Program-made: the position numbers and the translations under genes
The notes under the pieces: model-generated
Told to the model about the DNA's origin: nothing
Seen by the model: only the letters and a program-made list of their open reading frames with translations
The model's database searches: none
Source: Cellulomonas sp. Leaf395
Lineage (GTDB): Bacteria > Actinomycetota > Actinomycetes > Actinomycetales > Cellulomonadaceae
Assembly: GCF_001424125.1 (NCBI RefSeq)
Contig: NZ_LMQI01000005.1
Location: 465,567-529,566, forward strand
Length of the DNA stretch: 64,000 nucleotides
Direction: 5' to 3'
Part shown: piece by piece, positions 42,758 through 49,492 of the stretch
Layout: every line of letters starts with the position of its first letter
Numbering within the stretch: position 1 is the first letter of the stretch

Positions 42758-43539
42758 CCGAGGCCCTGTCGCGTGTGCTCGTCGTCGTCCCGACGTACAA
42801 CGAGCGCGAGAACCTGCCCGGCGCACTGGACCGCCTGCGCACCCACGTCCCTGACGCCGACGTCCTCGTGGTCGACGACGGCTCACCCGACGGGACCGGC
42901 GAGCTCGCCGAGAAGATCTCCGAGTCCGAGGTGAGCGAGACCGACACCGCCGACGGCTCCCGTCGTGTCCACGTCCTGCACCGTGCCGGCAAGCTCGGTC
43001 TGGGTACGGCGTACGTGGCGGGGTTCGACTGGGCGCTGGAGCGCGGCTACGACGTCGTCGTCGAGATGGACGCCGACGGCTCGCACCGAGCGGAGGACCT
43101 CCCGAGGCTGCTGGCCGCGCTCGCCGACGCCGACCTGGTGCTCGGCTCGCGGTGGGTGCCCGGTGGGAAGGTGCTCAACTGGCCGGTCAGTCGCCTTGTG
43201 CTCTCCCGCGGCGCGAACACCTACACGCGGATCATGCTCGGCATCCCGCTGCGCGACGCGACGGGCGGCTTCCGCGCCTACCGCGCGGGCCTGCTCGGTC
43301 AGCTGGGTCTGGACGGCGTCGCGTCGCAGGGCTACTGCTTCCAGGTGGACATGGCCTGGCGCGCGGTCCGCTCCGGCGCGCGTGTGGTCGAGGTTCCGAT
43401 CACGTTCGTCGAGCGGGAGCTCGGCCAGAGCAAGATGAGCCGCGCCATCGTCGTCGAGGCGCTGTTCAACGTCACCCGGTGGGGGATAGCAGAACGCTCC
43501 CGCCGTGTGGCGGGAGCGTTCCGTCGATCTGAGGGCTGA
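42754..43539 (+). CDS. ppm1: Polyprenol monophosphomannose synthase
   Basis: GT2 glycosyltransferase that transfers mannose from GDP-mannose to polyprenyl phosphate, the lipid donor for lipoglycans and protein O-mannosylation. 261 residues. VVPTYNERENLPGAL (~10-24), VVDDGSPDGTGELAE (~39), EMDADGSHRAEDLPRL (~105), GSRWVPGGKV (~131), RDATGGFRAYR and QGYCFQVDMAWRA. Ends with a basic tail encoded by a perfect hairpin (43492-43521). Translationally coupled to lnt. Confidence 0.93.
   Translation: MTEALSRVLVVVPTYNERENLPGALDRLRTHVPDADVLVVDDGSPDGTGELAEKISESEVSETDTADGSRRVHVLHRAGKLGLGTAYVAGFDWALERGYDVVVEMDADGSHRAEDLPRLLAALADADLVLGSRWVPGGKVLNWPVSRLVLSRGANTYTRIMLGIPLRDATGGFRAYRAGLLGQLGLDGVASQGYCFQVDMAWRAVRSGARVVEVPITFVERELGQSKMSRAIVVEALFNVTRWGIAERSRRVAGAFRRSEG
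43492..43521. terminator. Perfect 13-bp hairpin between convergent ppm1 and rbpA
   Basis: GAACGCTCCCGCC (43492-43504), loop GTGT, GGCGGGAGCGTTC (43509-43521). A fully paired 13-bp stem with a 4-nt loop, very stable. It lies inside the last codons of ppm1 and ~70 bp past the rbpA stop, so it can stop transcription from both sides. No T-run follows, as usual at high GC. Confidence 0.8.
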
Positions 43540-43588
43540 GGACCTGTGAGTGCTGCGCTGAGCGCCGACAGGCGCTGCGCCGTGTGGG

Positions 43589-43933
43589 TCAGGCGCTGCG
43601 GCGCAGCTTGCCCGACCTGAGCAGGTCCAGACGCTCGTCGAGGAGCTCCTGGAGCTCACCGACCGTGCGGCGCTCGAGCAGCATGTCCCAGTGGGTGCGC
43701 GGCGGCTTGCCCGCCTTCACCTCGGGCTTGGACGCGTCGCGGAGCAGCGCCTCCTCGCCACAACGGCACTCCCAGACCACCGGCACGTCGGCCTCGACCG
43801 AGAACGGCAGGATGATGGTGTGCCCGTTGGGACAGTCGTAGTGAGCCTGGAGACGGGGGGCGAACTCGACGCCATCTTCCGTCTCCATGCTGTGGGACCC
43901 GATGCGCATGCCGCGCAGGGACCGGTTTGCCAT
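43589..43933 (-). CDS. rbpA: RNA polymerase-binding protein RbpA
   Basis: Actinobacteria-specific activator that binds the principal sigma factor and promoter DNA. 114 residues. Starts MANRSLRGMRIGSHSMETEDG; zinc-type cysteines in HYDCPNGHTIILPFSVEADV and VVWECRCGEEALL; sigma-interaction domain at the C-terminus (RTHWDMLLERRTVGELQELL to the end). ATG at 43933 has an upstream GGAGG; the long antisense open frame extending to 45661 is a shadow. Convergent with ppm1. Confidence 0.96.
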   Translation of the reverse strand: MANRSLRGMRIGSHSMETEDGVEFAPRLQAHYDCPNGHTIILPFSVEADVPVVWECRCGEEALLRDASKPEVKAGKPPRTHWDMLLERRTVGELQELLDERLDLLRSGKLRRSA

Positions 43934-43987
43934 CTTGGGGAACCTCCGTGCCGTTGTACGGCCGTCGAGAGTGAGAACTTCCACCGA

Positions 43988-43993
43988 TGTCAA
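43988..43993 (-). promoter_or_regulatory. Candidate -35 box for rbpA
   Basis: TTGACA on the minus strand ~55 nt upstream of the rbpA ATG. The matching -10 is weak (TCTCGA at 17 bp). A GGAAG element just downstream resembles a sigma-R type -35, but this is uncertain. Confidence 0.3.
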
Positions 43994-44067
43994 CGGCGGT
44001 CGCCCCTCCAGTGTTCCAGGACGACGTGAAGGTCTCGTGAATGCACCTGGTGTGCGGGGGAGAGGCT

Positions 44068-44080
44068 TAGGGTTGCCCGG
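44068..44080 (+). promoter_or_regulatory. -10 box for leaderless aldo-keto reductase transcript
   Basis: TAGGGT (44068-44073), 7 nt, then GTG at 44081. Supports the upstream GTG rather than the in-frame ATG at 44132. Confidence 0.5.
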
Positions 44081-45082
44081 GTGAGCACGTCGACCCCGCC
44101 CGTCCCACCACCCTCTCGCACTGACGCCGAGATGTCTTTTCGACAGCTCGGTGACAGCGGCCTCGTCGTCTCGGTGGCAGGCCTCGGGTGCAACACGTTC
44201 GGTGCCACGCTGCCGCCGCAGGACGTCCCTGCGCTGGTCGCGGCGGCGCTCGACGCGGGCATCACGTTCTTCGACACCGCGGACGTGTACGGCGGCGCCC
44301 CGGGCCAGAGCGAGGAGCTGTTGGGTGCAGCCTTGGCGACGCACCGTGACGACGTGGTGATCGCGACCAAGTTCGGCATGGACACCCGCGGGCTGAACGG
44401 GCCCGACTGGGGTGTGCGAGGGTCTCGTCGCTACGTGCGGCGGGCCGTCGAGAGCTCCCTGCGCCGGCTGCGCACCGATCACGTCGACCTCTTCCAGATG
44501 CACGCACCGGACCCGGTGACGCCCATCGAGGAGACGCTCGCGGCCCTGCACGAGCTCGTGCTCGAGGGCAAGGTCCGGTACATCGGCACCTCGAACTTCG
44601 CGGCCTGGCAGGTCGTCGACGCGGACTGGAGCGCTCGCACCGCCGGGGCCACGCCGTTCGTGTCCGCGCAGAACCGGTACAACCTGCTGGACCGCAGAGC
44701 CGAGGCGGAGCTGGTCCCGGCCGCCGAGCAGGTCGGTGTCGGGCTGATCCCGTACGTTCCGCTCGCGTCCGGCCTGCTGACCGGCAAGTACCGGCGTGGC
44801 CAGGCCGCACCCGACGGGACGCGGCTCACCCGGATGCCCGACCGGCTGGCGCGCGCCGACTTCGACCGGATCGAGGCGCTGGAGTCGCTGGCCGGCGCCT
44901 GGGATGTCGACCTGCCGACCCTCGCCCTCGGCGGCCTCGCGGCGCAGCCTGCCGTGGCGACCGTCATCGCGGGTGCTCGCACTCCCGACCAGCTGCGCGC
45001 GAACGTCGCCTCGATTGCCTGGGAACCCACCCTGGAGCAGCTCGCCGCGATCGACGACGCCGCGCCCGGCCCGTCGGCCTGA
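44081..45082 (+). CDS. Aldo-keto reductase
   Basis: NADPH-dependent carbonyl reductase, TIM barrel. 333 residues from GTG 44081. Catalytic tetrad: Asp and Tyr in GITFFDTADVYGGAPGQ (~61-77), Lys in VIATKFGMD (~96), His in DLFQMHAPDP (~144). Cofactor region in VIAGARTPDQL (~302) near the end. Resembles the AKR subfamily that includes YghZ/IolS-like enzymes; substrate unknown. Divergent from rbpA. Confidence 0.9.
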   Translation: MSTSTPPVPPPSRTDAEMSFRQLGDSGLVVSVAGLGCNTFGATLPPQDVPALVAAALDAGITFFDTADVYGGAPGQSEELLGAALATHRDDVVIATKFGMDTRGLNGPDWGVRGSRRYVRRAVESSLRRLRTDHVDLFQMHAPDPVTPIEETLAALHELVLEGKVRYIGTSNFAAWQVVDADWSARTAGATPFVSAQNRYNLLDRRAEAELVPAAEQVGVGLIPYVPLASGLLTGKYRRGQAAPDGTRLTRMPDRLARADFDRIEALESLAGAWDVDLPTLALGGLAAQPAVATVIAGARTPDQLRANVASIAWEPTLEQLAAIDDAAPGPSA

Positions 45083-45093
45083 CGCCCGGGTCC

Positions 45094-45597
45094 TCACCAC
45101 TGGAGAACGCGCGCCCGGCTCTCGCCGATCGCGACGATCGCCCACAGGTGAACCCCGGCGTCGTCGGCGGCGTCGCGCAGCGCGGGGACCCACTGCGCCT
45201 CGAACGCCCCGAGATCCCCGCCCGCCGCACGCACGAGTCCGACGACCACCGACCCGCCGGGCGCGTCGGACCGCAGGACGGAGTCGAGAACCCCGACGAG
45301 CCGACGGGCGACCGCACGGTCCGCGCGAACCGGCACGTCGGCGATCGGCAGCACGACCGGGATGGTCCGGTCCGCGTCGTCGAGCAGGACGAACCAGAGG
45401 GCCGGCGCCCCGGCGCGCTCGGGTCCGACGAGGTCGAGCAGGACCGCGAGGGCGTCGGTGCCGGATCGCAATGCCGCACCCCGTGGTTCGTGCAGGTCGT
45501 GCTCGGCTCCGTCCGCCCCGACGCTTGTCGGGACAGCACCCCAGACGTCGTCGCCGTCGTCGTCCCAGTCCTCGTCGAACCACCCGTGCTCCGTCAT
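45094..45597 (-). CDS. Conserved hypothetical protein, acidic N-terminus
   Basis: 167 residues. Begins with a very acidic stretch (DEDWDDDGDD near residues 8-17), then an alpha/beta-like domain with hydrophobic strands (ALWFVLLDDADRTIPVVLPIADVPV; GGSVVVGLVRAAGGD; VHLWAIVAIGESRARVL). No signal peptide or membrane segment. Not recognised. Codon use is like the neighbours. Convergent with the aldo-keto reductase gene (11 bp between ends). Confidence 0.65.
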   Translation of the reverse strand: MTEHGWFDEDWDDDGDDVWGAVPTSVGADGAEHDLHEPRGAALRSGTDALAVLLDLVGPERAGAPALWFVLLDDADRTIPVVLPIADVPVRADRAVARRLVGVLDSVLRSDAPGGSVVVGLVRAAGGDLGAFEAQWVPALRDAADDAGVHLWAIVAIGESRARVLQW

Positions 45598-45686
45598 GCC
45601 GCCAGCCTCGGGCGGACCGGGTGACGATGGTGGCGGAGCCCGATGGTCTGTGCGCCATCACCGTGCCCGACGGCGCTGTGGGCGGC

Positions 45687-46160
45687 TCAGGCGAGGTGCG
45701 TGGAGAGCGCCTCGACGACGAGCGCGTGGTCGTCGGCCTGCGGGAGACCCGAGACGGTCACCACGCCGACGATGCCGACGTCTCGGACACGTACCGGGAA
45801 CGCACCTCCGTGCGCGGCGAACTGCTGCAGCGGCAGGTCGTGCTGCGCCGCGAACGTGGTCCCCTTGGCCGTGGCGCGCAGGCCGACGAGGTAGGACGAC
45901 GCTCCGAACCGCTCCACCACCCGGACCTTGCGCTCGACCCAGCTGTCGTTGTCGGGTGTCGTCCCCGGGCGCGCCGCGTGGAAGAGCTGCTGGGTGCCGC
46001 GGCGGATGTCGACCGTCACCGGCAGGTCGCGCTCCTGGGCCAGCTCGACGAGCAGGCACCCGAGGCGCCAGGCGTCGTCGTTGGTGAACGTGGCGAAGAG
46101 GAGGTCGTGCTCCTGCTGCTCGACCTGCGCGATGACGCCGTCGATGTCGTCGGTGCTCAT
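45687..46160 (-). CDS. UPF0303 / heme-degrading (HbpS-like) domain protein
   Basis: 157 residues. Start chosen at ATG 46160 (STDDIDGVIAQVEQQEHDLLFA), the family beginning; the longer frame to 46511 is a shadow. The pattern DAWRLGCLLVELAQERDLPVTVDIRRGTQQLFHAA and a GGAFPVRV...GIVGVVTVSGLPQADDHALVVEAL C-terminus match the UPF0303 (YBR137W/HbpS-like) fold. Role unclear: heme binding has been shown for relatives only. Starts 4 bp downstream of the LLM/FAD fusion stop, so it is its operon partner. Confidence 0.82.
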   Translation of the reverse strand: MSTDDIDGVIAQVEQQEHDLLFATFTNDDAWRLGCLLVELAQERDLPVTVDIRRGTQQLFHAARPGTTPDNDSWVERKVRVVERFGASSYLVGLRATAKGTTFAAQHDLPLQQFAAHGGAFPVRVRDVGIVGVVTVSGLPQADDHALVVEALSTHLA

Positions 46161-46164
46161 GTCG

Positions 46165-48450
46165 TCATCGTGGCACGGGCTCATCGGCGGGCATCGGCGC
46201 GACGCCGAAGTTGCCGTCGAACACGTGGCCGGGGTCGTACAGGGACTTGAGCCGGCCGATGCGCGCCAGCGTCTCGGGCGGGAACGCCTCGGCGAGCCGG
46301 GCGGGGGACTGGTTCGTCTCGAAGCTGAGGTAGACGCCGTGCAGGTGAGGCGCGAGCCGCTCCCACCACGCGTCGATCTGCGCGCGACGGCTGCTCCGGG
46401 CGGAGGCGAGCAGGGAGAAGTTCTGCGTCCGGTGGGCGTAGGCGGTCGCCGCCGGGTCGACGTCGTTGACGGCGCCCCCGACCGCTCTGAGCTGCAGCAT
46501 GTCGGTGTCACCGGCGGCCAGGAGCTCGGCGAGCAGCGCGGCGAGCTCCGGCGTCACGTGCTCGACCAGGCCACCGCGACTGGCGGGCGCCGAACCGCCC
46601 GTGTGCTCGCCGTGATGAGCAGCCACCGTCGCGGCGTACGGCACCAGCTGTGCCTGCTGCTGGAGGACGGGCGCCAGGTCGAGGAACAGCTCCAGCGCGA
46701 CGACGGCCGCCTCCGTGTCGTCGTTCGCCCAGACGACGATCGCGTACCCGACCGCCGGATCCTGGCCGCGGGCCGGCACCAGGCTGAGGAAGCTGGTGAG
46801 CTCGCGCGGGGAGGACTCCACGAGCTCCGCCCAGGCCTGGACGAACCGCGCGGCGTCGGTCGCGTCGAAGATGATCGTGGCGTAGACGACGTTGCCGACC
46901 TCGGCCGCCTCGATCTCGACGGCCGTGAGGATGCCGAAGTTCGCGCCCGCACCACGCACGGCCCACAGCAGGTCCGGCTCGTGCTCCGCGTCGGTCCGCA
47001 CGAGCCTCCCGTCCGCGAGGACCAGCTCGGCGGCGACCACGTGGTCGAGCGTGAGCCCGTACGACCGGCCCAGGAAGCCCTGCCCGCCAGCGGTCACCAA
47101 CCCGCCGACGCCGACGTCCCCGTAGTCGCCGGAGCTGATGGCCAGTCCGTGCGGAGACAGGGCGGCCGCCACGTCGCCCCAGCGGGCGCCCGCACCGAGG
47201 CGGACGAGGCGTCGCTCACGGTCGAGCACCTCGACGGTGTCGAGCGCGCCGACGTCGATGACGATGCCGCCGTCGTTCGTGGACCGGCCACTGATCCCGT
47301 GACCACCGCTGCGCACCGCGAACGGAACGTCCTGTGCCCTGGTGAACGCGAGCGCATCGCTCACTGCCTGGGCGTCCTGAGGTCGCAGGACCAGACCGGG
47401 GGAGCCCGCGTACAGGTAGGACGACCGCACGCGGGCATAATCACGGTCGCCGGGCTCCACGGCGGTCGCGACGAGCGACGCAGGCAGCCCGTCGTAGTCG
47501 ATACCGGTCCGACGCCTGGCCAGGGACGCCACGGGTCGGACCGTGCCCGTCACGGTCCCGGCCGATGCGCGAGCGGCCGCGACGGCGTCCCGCAGGGCGG
47601 GGGCGACCTCCTCGCCGAACCGCGCGATCGTCCCGGCGTCGTCGCTGCCGAGGATGAACGTCGAGATGCCGTCCTCGAGCGCGAGGGGAAGCAGGTCGTC
47701 CACCCACCTCTCGGGCGGCCCCTGCAGGAAGCCGGCGCCCGAGAAGGAACCGCCACCGAGGTTGAGCAGTCGTCGGATCTCTCGTGGGTCCCGACCGGCA
47801 GCCTGCGCCGACTCGTCGATCCGGGCGTTCCCCGCGGCCAGGTCGCCGTCCTTCAGGTAGCCCAGGCTCGGCAGCCAGCCGTCTGCCTTGCGCCCGACGA
47901 GGCCGAGCATCCGCGGCTTGTACGCGCCGAGCCAGATCGGGATCTCGTGCGCGGGCGCCGGACCGCGCTTGGCGCCGTCCACACGGTGGTACGCGCCGTG
48001 GACCCGCAACGGGGTGCGCTCGTTCGTGTCCCAGATGCCCCGGATGATCTCGATGGCCTCCTCGAGCGCGTCCACACCCTGACCCGGCGTGAGGCGCGGG
48101 GCACCCATCGCGACGATGGCGTCCCAGAACGCGCCGGAGCCCAGTCCGAGCGCGAACCGACCGCCCGACAGCAGGTCCAGGCTCACGGCGGCACGCGCGA
48201 GGACCGCGGGTGGGCGCAGCGGGACGTTGAGCACGTTGCCCGAGACGTGGATGCGGTCCGTCGACGCGGCGACCCAGGAGAGCAGGGTCCAGGTGTCGAG
48301 GAACGCCGGCTGGTACGGGTGGTCCTGGAACGTCACGAGGTCCAGCCCGGCACGCTCGGTCGCCTGCGCCAGGGCGACGACCTGCTGCGGATTCTTGGCG
48401 GTCGGCGTCAGGAACGTTCCGAGCGTCAGATCGTGGCCATAGTCGGGCAT
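46165..48450 (-). CDS. Fusion: LLM flavin monooxygenase + FAD-linked (BBE-type) oxidase
   Basis: 761 residues. Residues ~8-290 are a luciferase-like TIM barrel: LVTFQDHPYQPAFLDTW, LLSGGRFALGLGSGAFWD (~93-110), EIPIWLGAYKPRMLGLVGRKADGW (~169). After a ~45-residue linker, residues ~340-761 form a PCMH/BBE-type FAD oxidase: LRPQDAQAVSDALAF, VRSGGHGISGRS with the likely FAD-linking His384, VGVGGLVTAGGQGFLGRSYGL, and C-terminal YDPGHVFDGNFG. The second FAD-linking Cys of bicovalent enzymes is absent. Ribosome-binding site AAGGAG. Substrate unknown; two flavin activities in one chain suggest sequential oxidation. Confidence 0.9.
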   Translation of the reverse strand: MPDYGHDLTLGTFLTPTAKNPQQVVALAQATERAGLDLVTFQDHPYQPAFLDTWTLLSWVAASTDRIHVSGNVLNVPLRPPAVLARAAVSLDLLSGGRFALGLGSGAFWDAIVAMGAPRLTPGQGVDALEEAIEIIRGIWDTNERTPLRVHGAYHRVDGAKRGPAPAHEIPIWLGAYKPRMLGLVGRKADGWLPSLGYLKDGDLAAGNARIDESAQAAGRDPREIRRLLNLGGGSFSGAGFLQGPPERWVDDLLPLALEDGISTFILGSDDAGTIARFGEEVAPALRDAVAAARASAGTVTGTVRPVASLARRRTGIDYDGLPASLVATAVEPGDRDYARVRSSYLYAGSPGLVLRPQDAQAVSDALAFTRAQDVPFAVRSGGHGISGRSTNDGGIVIDVGALDTVEVLDRERRLVRLGAGARWGDVAAALSPHGLAISSGDYGDVGVGGLVTAGGQGFLGRSYGLTLDHVVAAELVLADGRLVRTDAEHEPDLLWAVRGAGANFGILTAVEIEAAEVGNVVYATIIFDATDAARFVQAWAELVESSPRELTSFLSLVPARGQDPAVGYAIVVWANDDTEAAVVALELFLDLAPVLQQQAQLVPYAATVAAHHGEHTGGSAPASRGGLVEHVTPELAALLAELLAAGDTDMLQLRAVGGAVNDVDPAATAYAHRTQNFSLLASARSSRRAQIDAWWERLAPHLHGVYLSFETNQSPARLAEAFPPETLARIGRLKSLYDPGHVFDGNFGVAPMPADEPVPR

Positions 48451-48467
48451 CGAGCCTCTCCTTGTGA

Positions 48468-48479
48468 TTGAGACTTCAA
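48468..48479. promoter_or_regulatory. Palindromic operator on the fusion-gene promoter
   Basis: TTGA-GACT-TCAA at 48468-48479, abutting the -10 box of the minus-strand LLM/FAD gene. The symmetry and AT content stand out from the surrounding GC-rich DNA and fit a dimeric repressor site. Confidence 0.6.
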
Positions 48480-48508
48480 CTATAGCCTCGGCCGATCGTC
48501 GCTGTCGG
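48479..48508 (-). promoter_or_regulatory. Promoter of the LLM/FAD fusion gene
   Basis: On the minus strand: CCGACA (48508-48503), 18-bp spacer, TATAGT (48484-48479). The predicted start of transcription falls inside the TTGAGACTTCAA palindrome. Confidence 0.6.
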
Positions 48509-48530
48509 CACGGCGTGGCACGATCGGCAG

Positions 48531-48974
48531 GTGAGCAGCACGTCCGCCTCGGCGCAGCACCTGAGTGACCTCGTGCGGCTCCGACGCGTGCGGGACCGGA
48601 TCGACCGCGAGTACGCCCAGCCGCTCGACGTCGAGGCCCTCGCGCGTGGCGCGCACATGTCGGCCGGCCACCTCAGCCGGGAGTTCCGCCGCGCCTTCGG
48701 CGAGTCGCCGTACTCCTACCTGATGACCCGCCGCATCGAACGGGCGATGTCGCTGCTCCGCCGCGGCGACCTCAGCGTCACGGAGGTCTGCTTCGCCGTC
48801 GGCTGCTCCTCGCTCGGGACGTTCAGCACCCGCTTCACCGAGCTGGTCGGCGTCCCGCCGAGCGTCTACCGACGCGAGCACGGGGGAGTGACAGAAGGGA
48901 TGCCGTCGTGCGTCGCCAAGCAGGTGACCAGACCGGTCAGGAATCGAGAAGCGCGCCCCACGGCACGCACCTAG
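48531..48974 (+). CDS. AraC-family transcriptional regulator (DNA-binding domain only)
   Basis: 147 residues. Consists almost only of the two HTH motifs: LDVEALARGAHMSAGHLSREFRRAFGESPYSYLMTRRIERAM (~32-73) and LSVTEVCFAVGCSSLGTFSTRFTELVGVPPSVYR (~80-113). No N-terminal sensor domain. GTG start. Divergent from the LLM/FAD gene (80 bp between starts) and followed by the VOC gene. This short AraC + VOC arrangement is common in actinobacteria. Targets could be the VOC gene, the fusion gene, or both. Confidence 0.88.
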   Translation: MSSTSASAQHLSDLVRLRRVRDRIDREYAQPLDVEALARGAHMSAGHLSREFRRAFGESPYSYLMTRRIERAMSLLRRGDLSVTEVCFAVGCSSLGTFSTRFTELVGVPPSVYRREHGGVTEGMPSCVAKQVTRPVRNREARPTART

Positions 48975-48984
48975 CGTGACGGTC
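48972..48984 (+). promoter_or_regulatory. -10 box for leaderless VOC transcript
   Basis: TAGCGT (48972-48977) overlaps the AraC-gene stop, 7 nt, then ATG at 48985. Favours this ATG over the in-frame GTG at 48976. Confidence 0.5.
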
Positions 48985-49395
48985 ATGGACATCACCATCC
49001 ACTACGCCTTCCTCCCGCACGACGACGCCGACGCTGCCCTGGCGTTCTATCGCGACGCTCTCGGTTTCGAGGTCCGCAACGACGTCGGCTACAACGGGCT
49101 GCGCTGGATCACGGTCGGCCCGGCCGACCCGGCATCGCCGGCGATCGTCCTGCACCCGCCGGCCGCCGAGCCAGGCCTCACGGACGACGAGCGCCGCACG
49201 ATCGTCGAGATGATGGCGAAGGGCAGCTACGCCGCCATCACGCTGGCCACCCACGACCTCGAGGGCGTCTTCGAGCGGCTCGAGGCCAGCGGCGCGGAGG
49301 TCGTCCAGGAGCCGACCGACCAGCCCTACGGTGTCCGCGACTGCGCGTTCCGGGACCCGGCGGGGAACCTCCTGCGTATCAACCAGCTCACCTGA
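48985..49395 (+). CDS. VOC (glyoxalase/dioxygenase) superfamily protein
   Basis: 136 residues. Two beta-alpha-beta-beta-beta halves: ITIHYAFLPHDDADAALAFYRDALGFEVRNDV and, from ~residue 72, AITLATHDLEGVFERLEASGAEVVQEPTDQPYGVRDCAFRDPAGNLLRI. Metal-type residues (His at ~5/10, Glu in EPTDQ, possibly one in the C-terminal strand) are plausible but not certain. Could be a drug-binding or lyase protein. Sits between the AraC regulator and the UvrA-like gene. Confidence 0.85.
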   Translation: MDITIHYAFLPHDDADAALAFYRDALGFEVRNDVGYNGLRWITVGPADPASPAIVLHPPAAEPGLTDDERRTIVEMMAKGSYAAITLATHDLEGVFERLEASGAEVVQEPTDQPYGVRDCAFRDPAGNLLRINQLT

Positions 49396-49425
49396 CGGAT
49401 CACACCGGCGCCCGCGTGGCGCTGG

Positions 49426-49431
49426 TTAGAT
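49426..49431 (+). promoter_or_regulatory. Candidate -10 box for the UvrA-like gene
   Basis: TTAGAT, giving a leader of ~55 nt before the ATG at 49493. Confidence 0.4.
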
Positions 49432-49450
49432 CGACACAGACACTCCTGAC

Positions 49451-49472
49451 GGAGGCCGACGACAGCGCCTCC
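49451..49472 (+). promoter_or_regulatory. Leader hairpin before the UvrA-like gene
   Basis: GGAGGC (49451-49456) pairs with GCCTCC (49467-49472) around a 10-nt loop. CTCC at 49444-49447 can pair alternatively with GGAG at 49451-49454, so two exclusive folds exist. It may be an attenuator; unproven. Confidence 0.4.
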
Positions 49473-49492
49473 GCCTCACAGATGGAGCCCTG

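Noticed and set aside
49444-49472. Interpreting the UvrA-like leader as a known riboswitch
   Set aside because: Only short hairpins are present and no conserved aptamer core was recognised.
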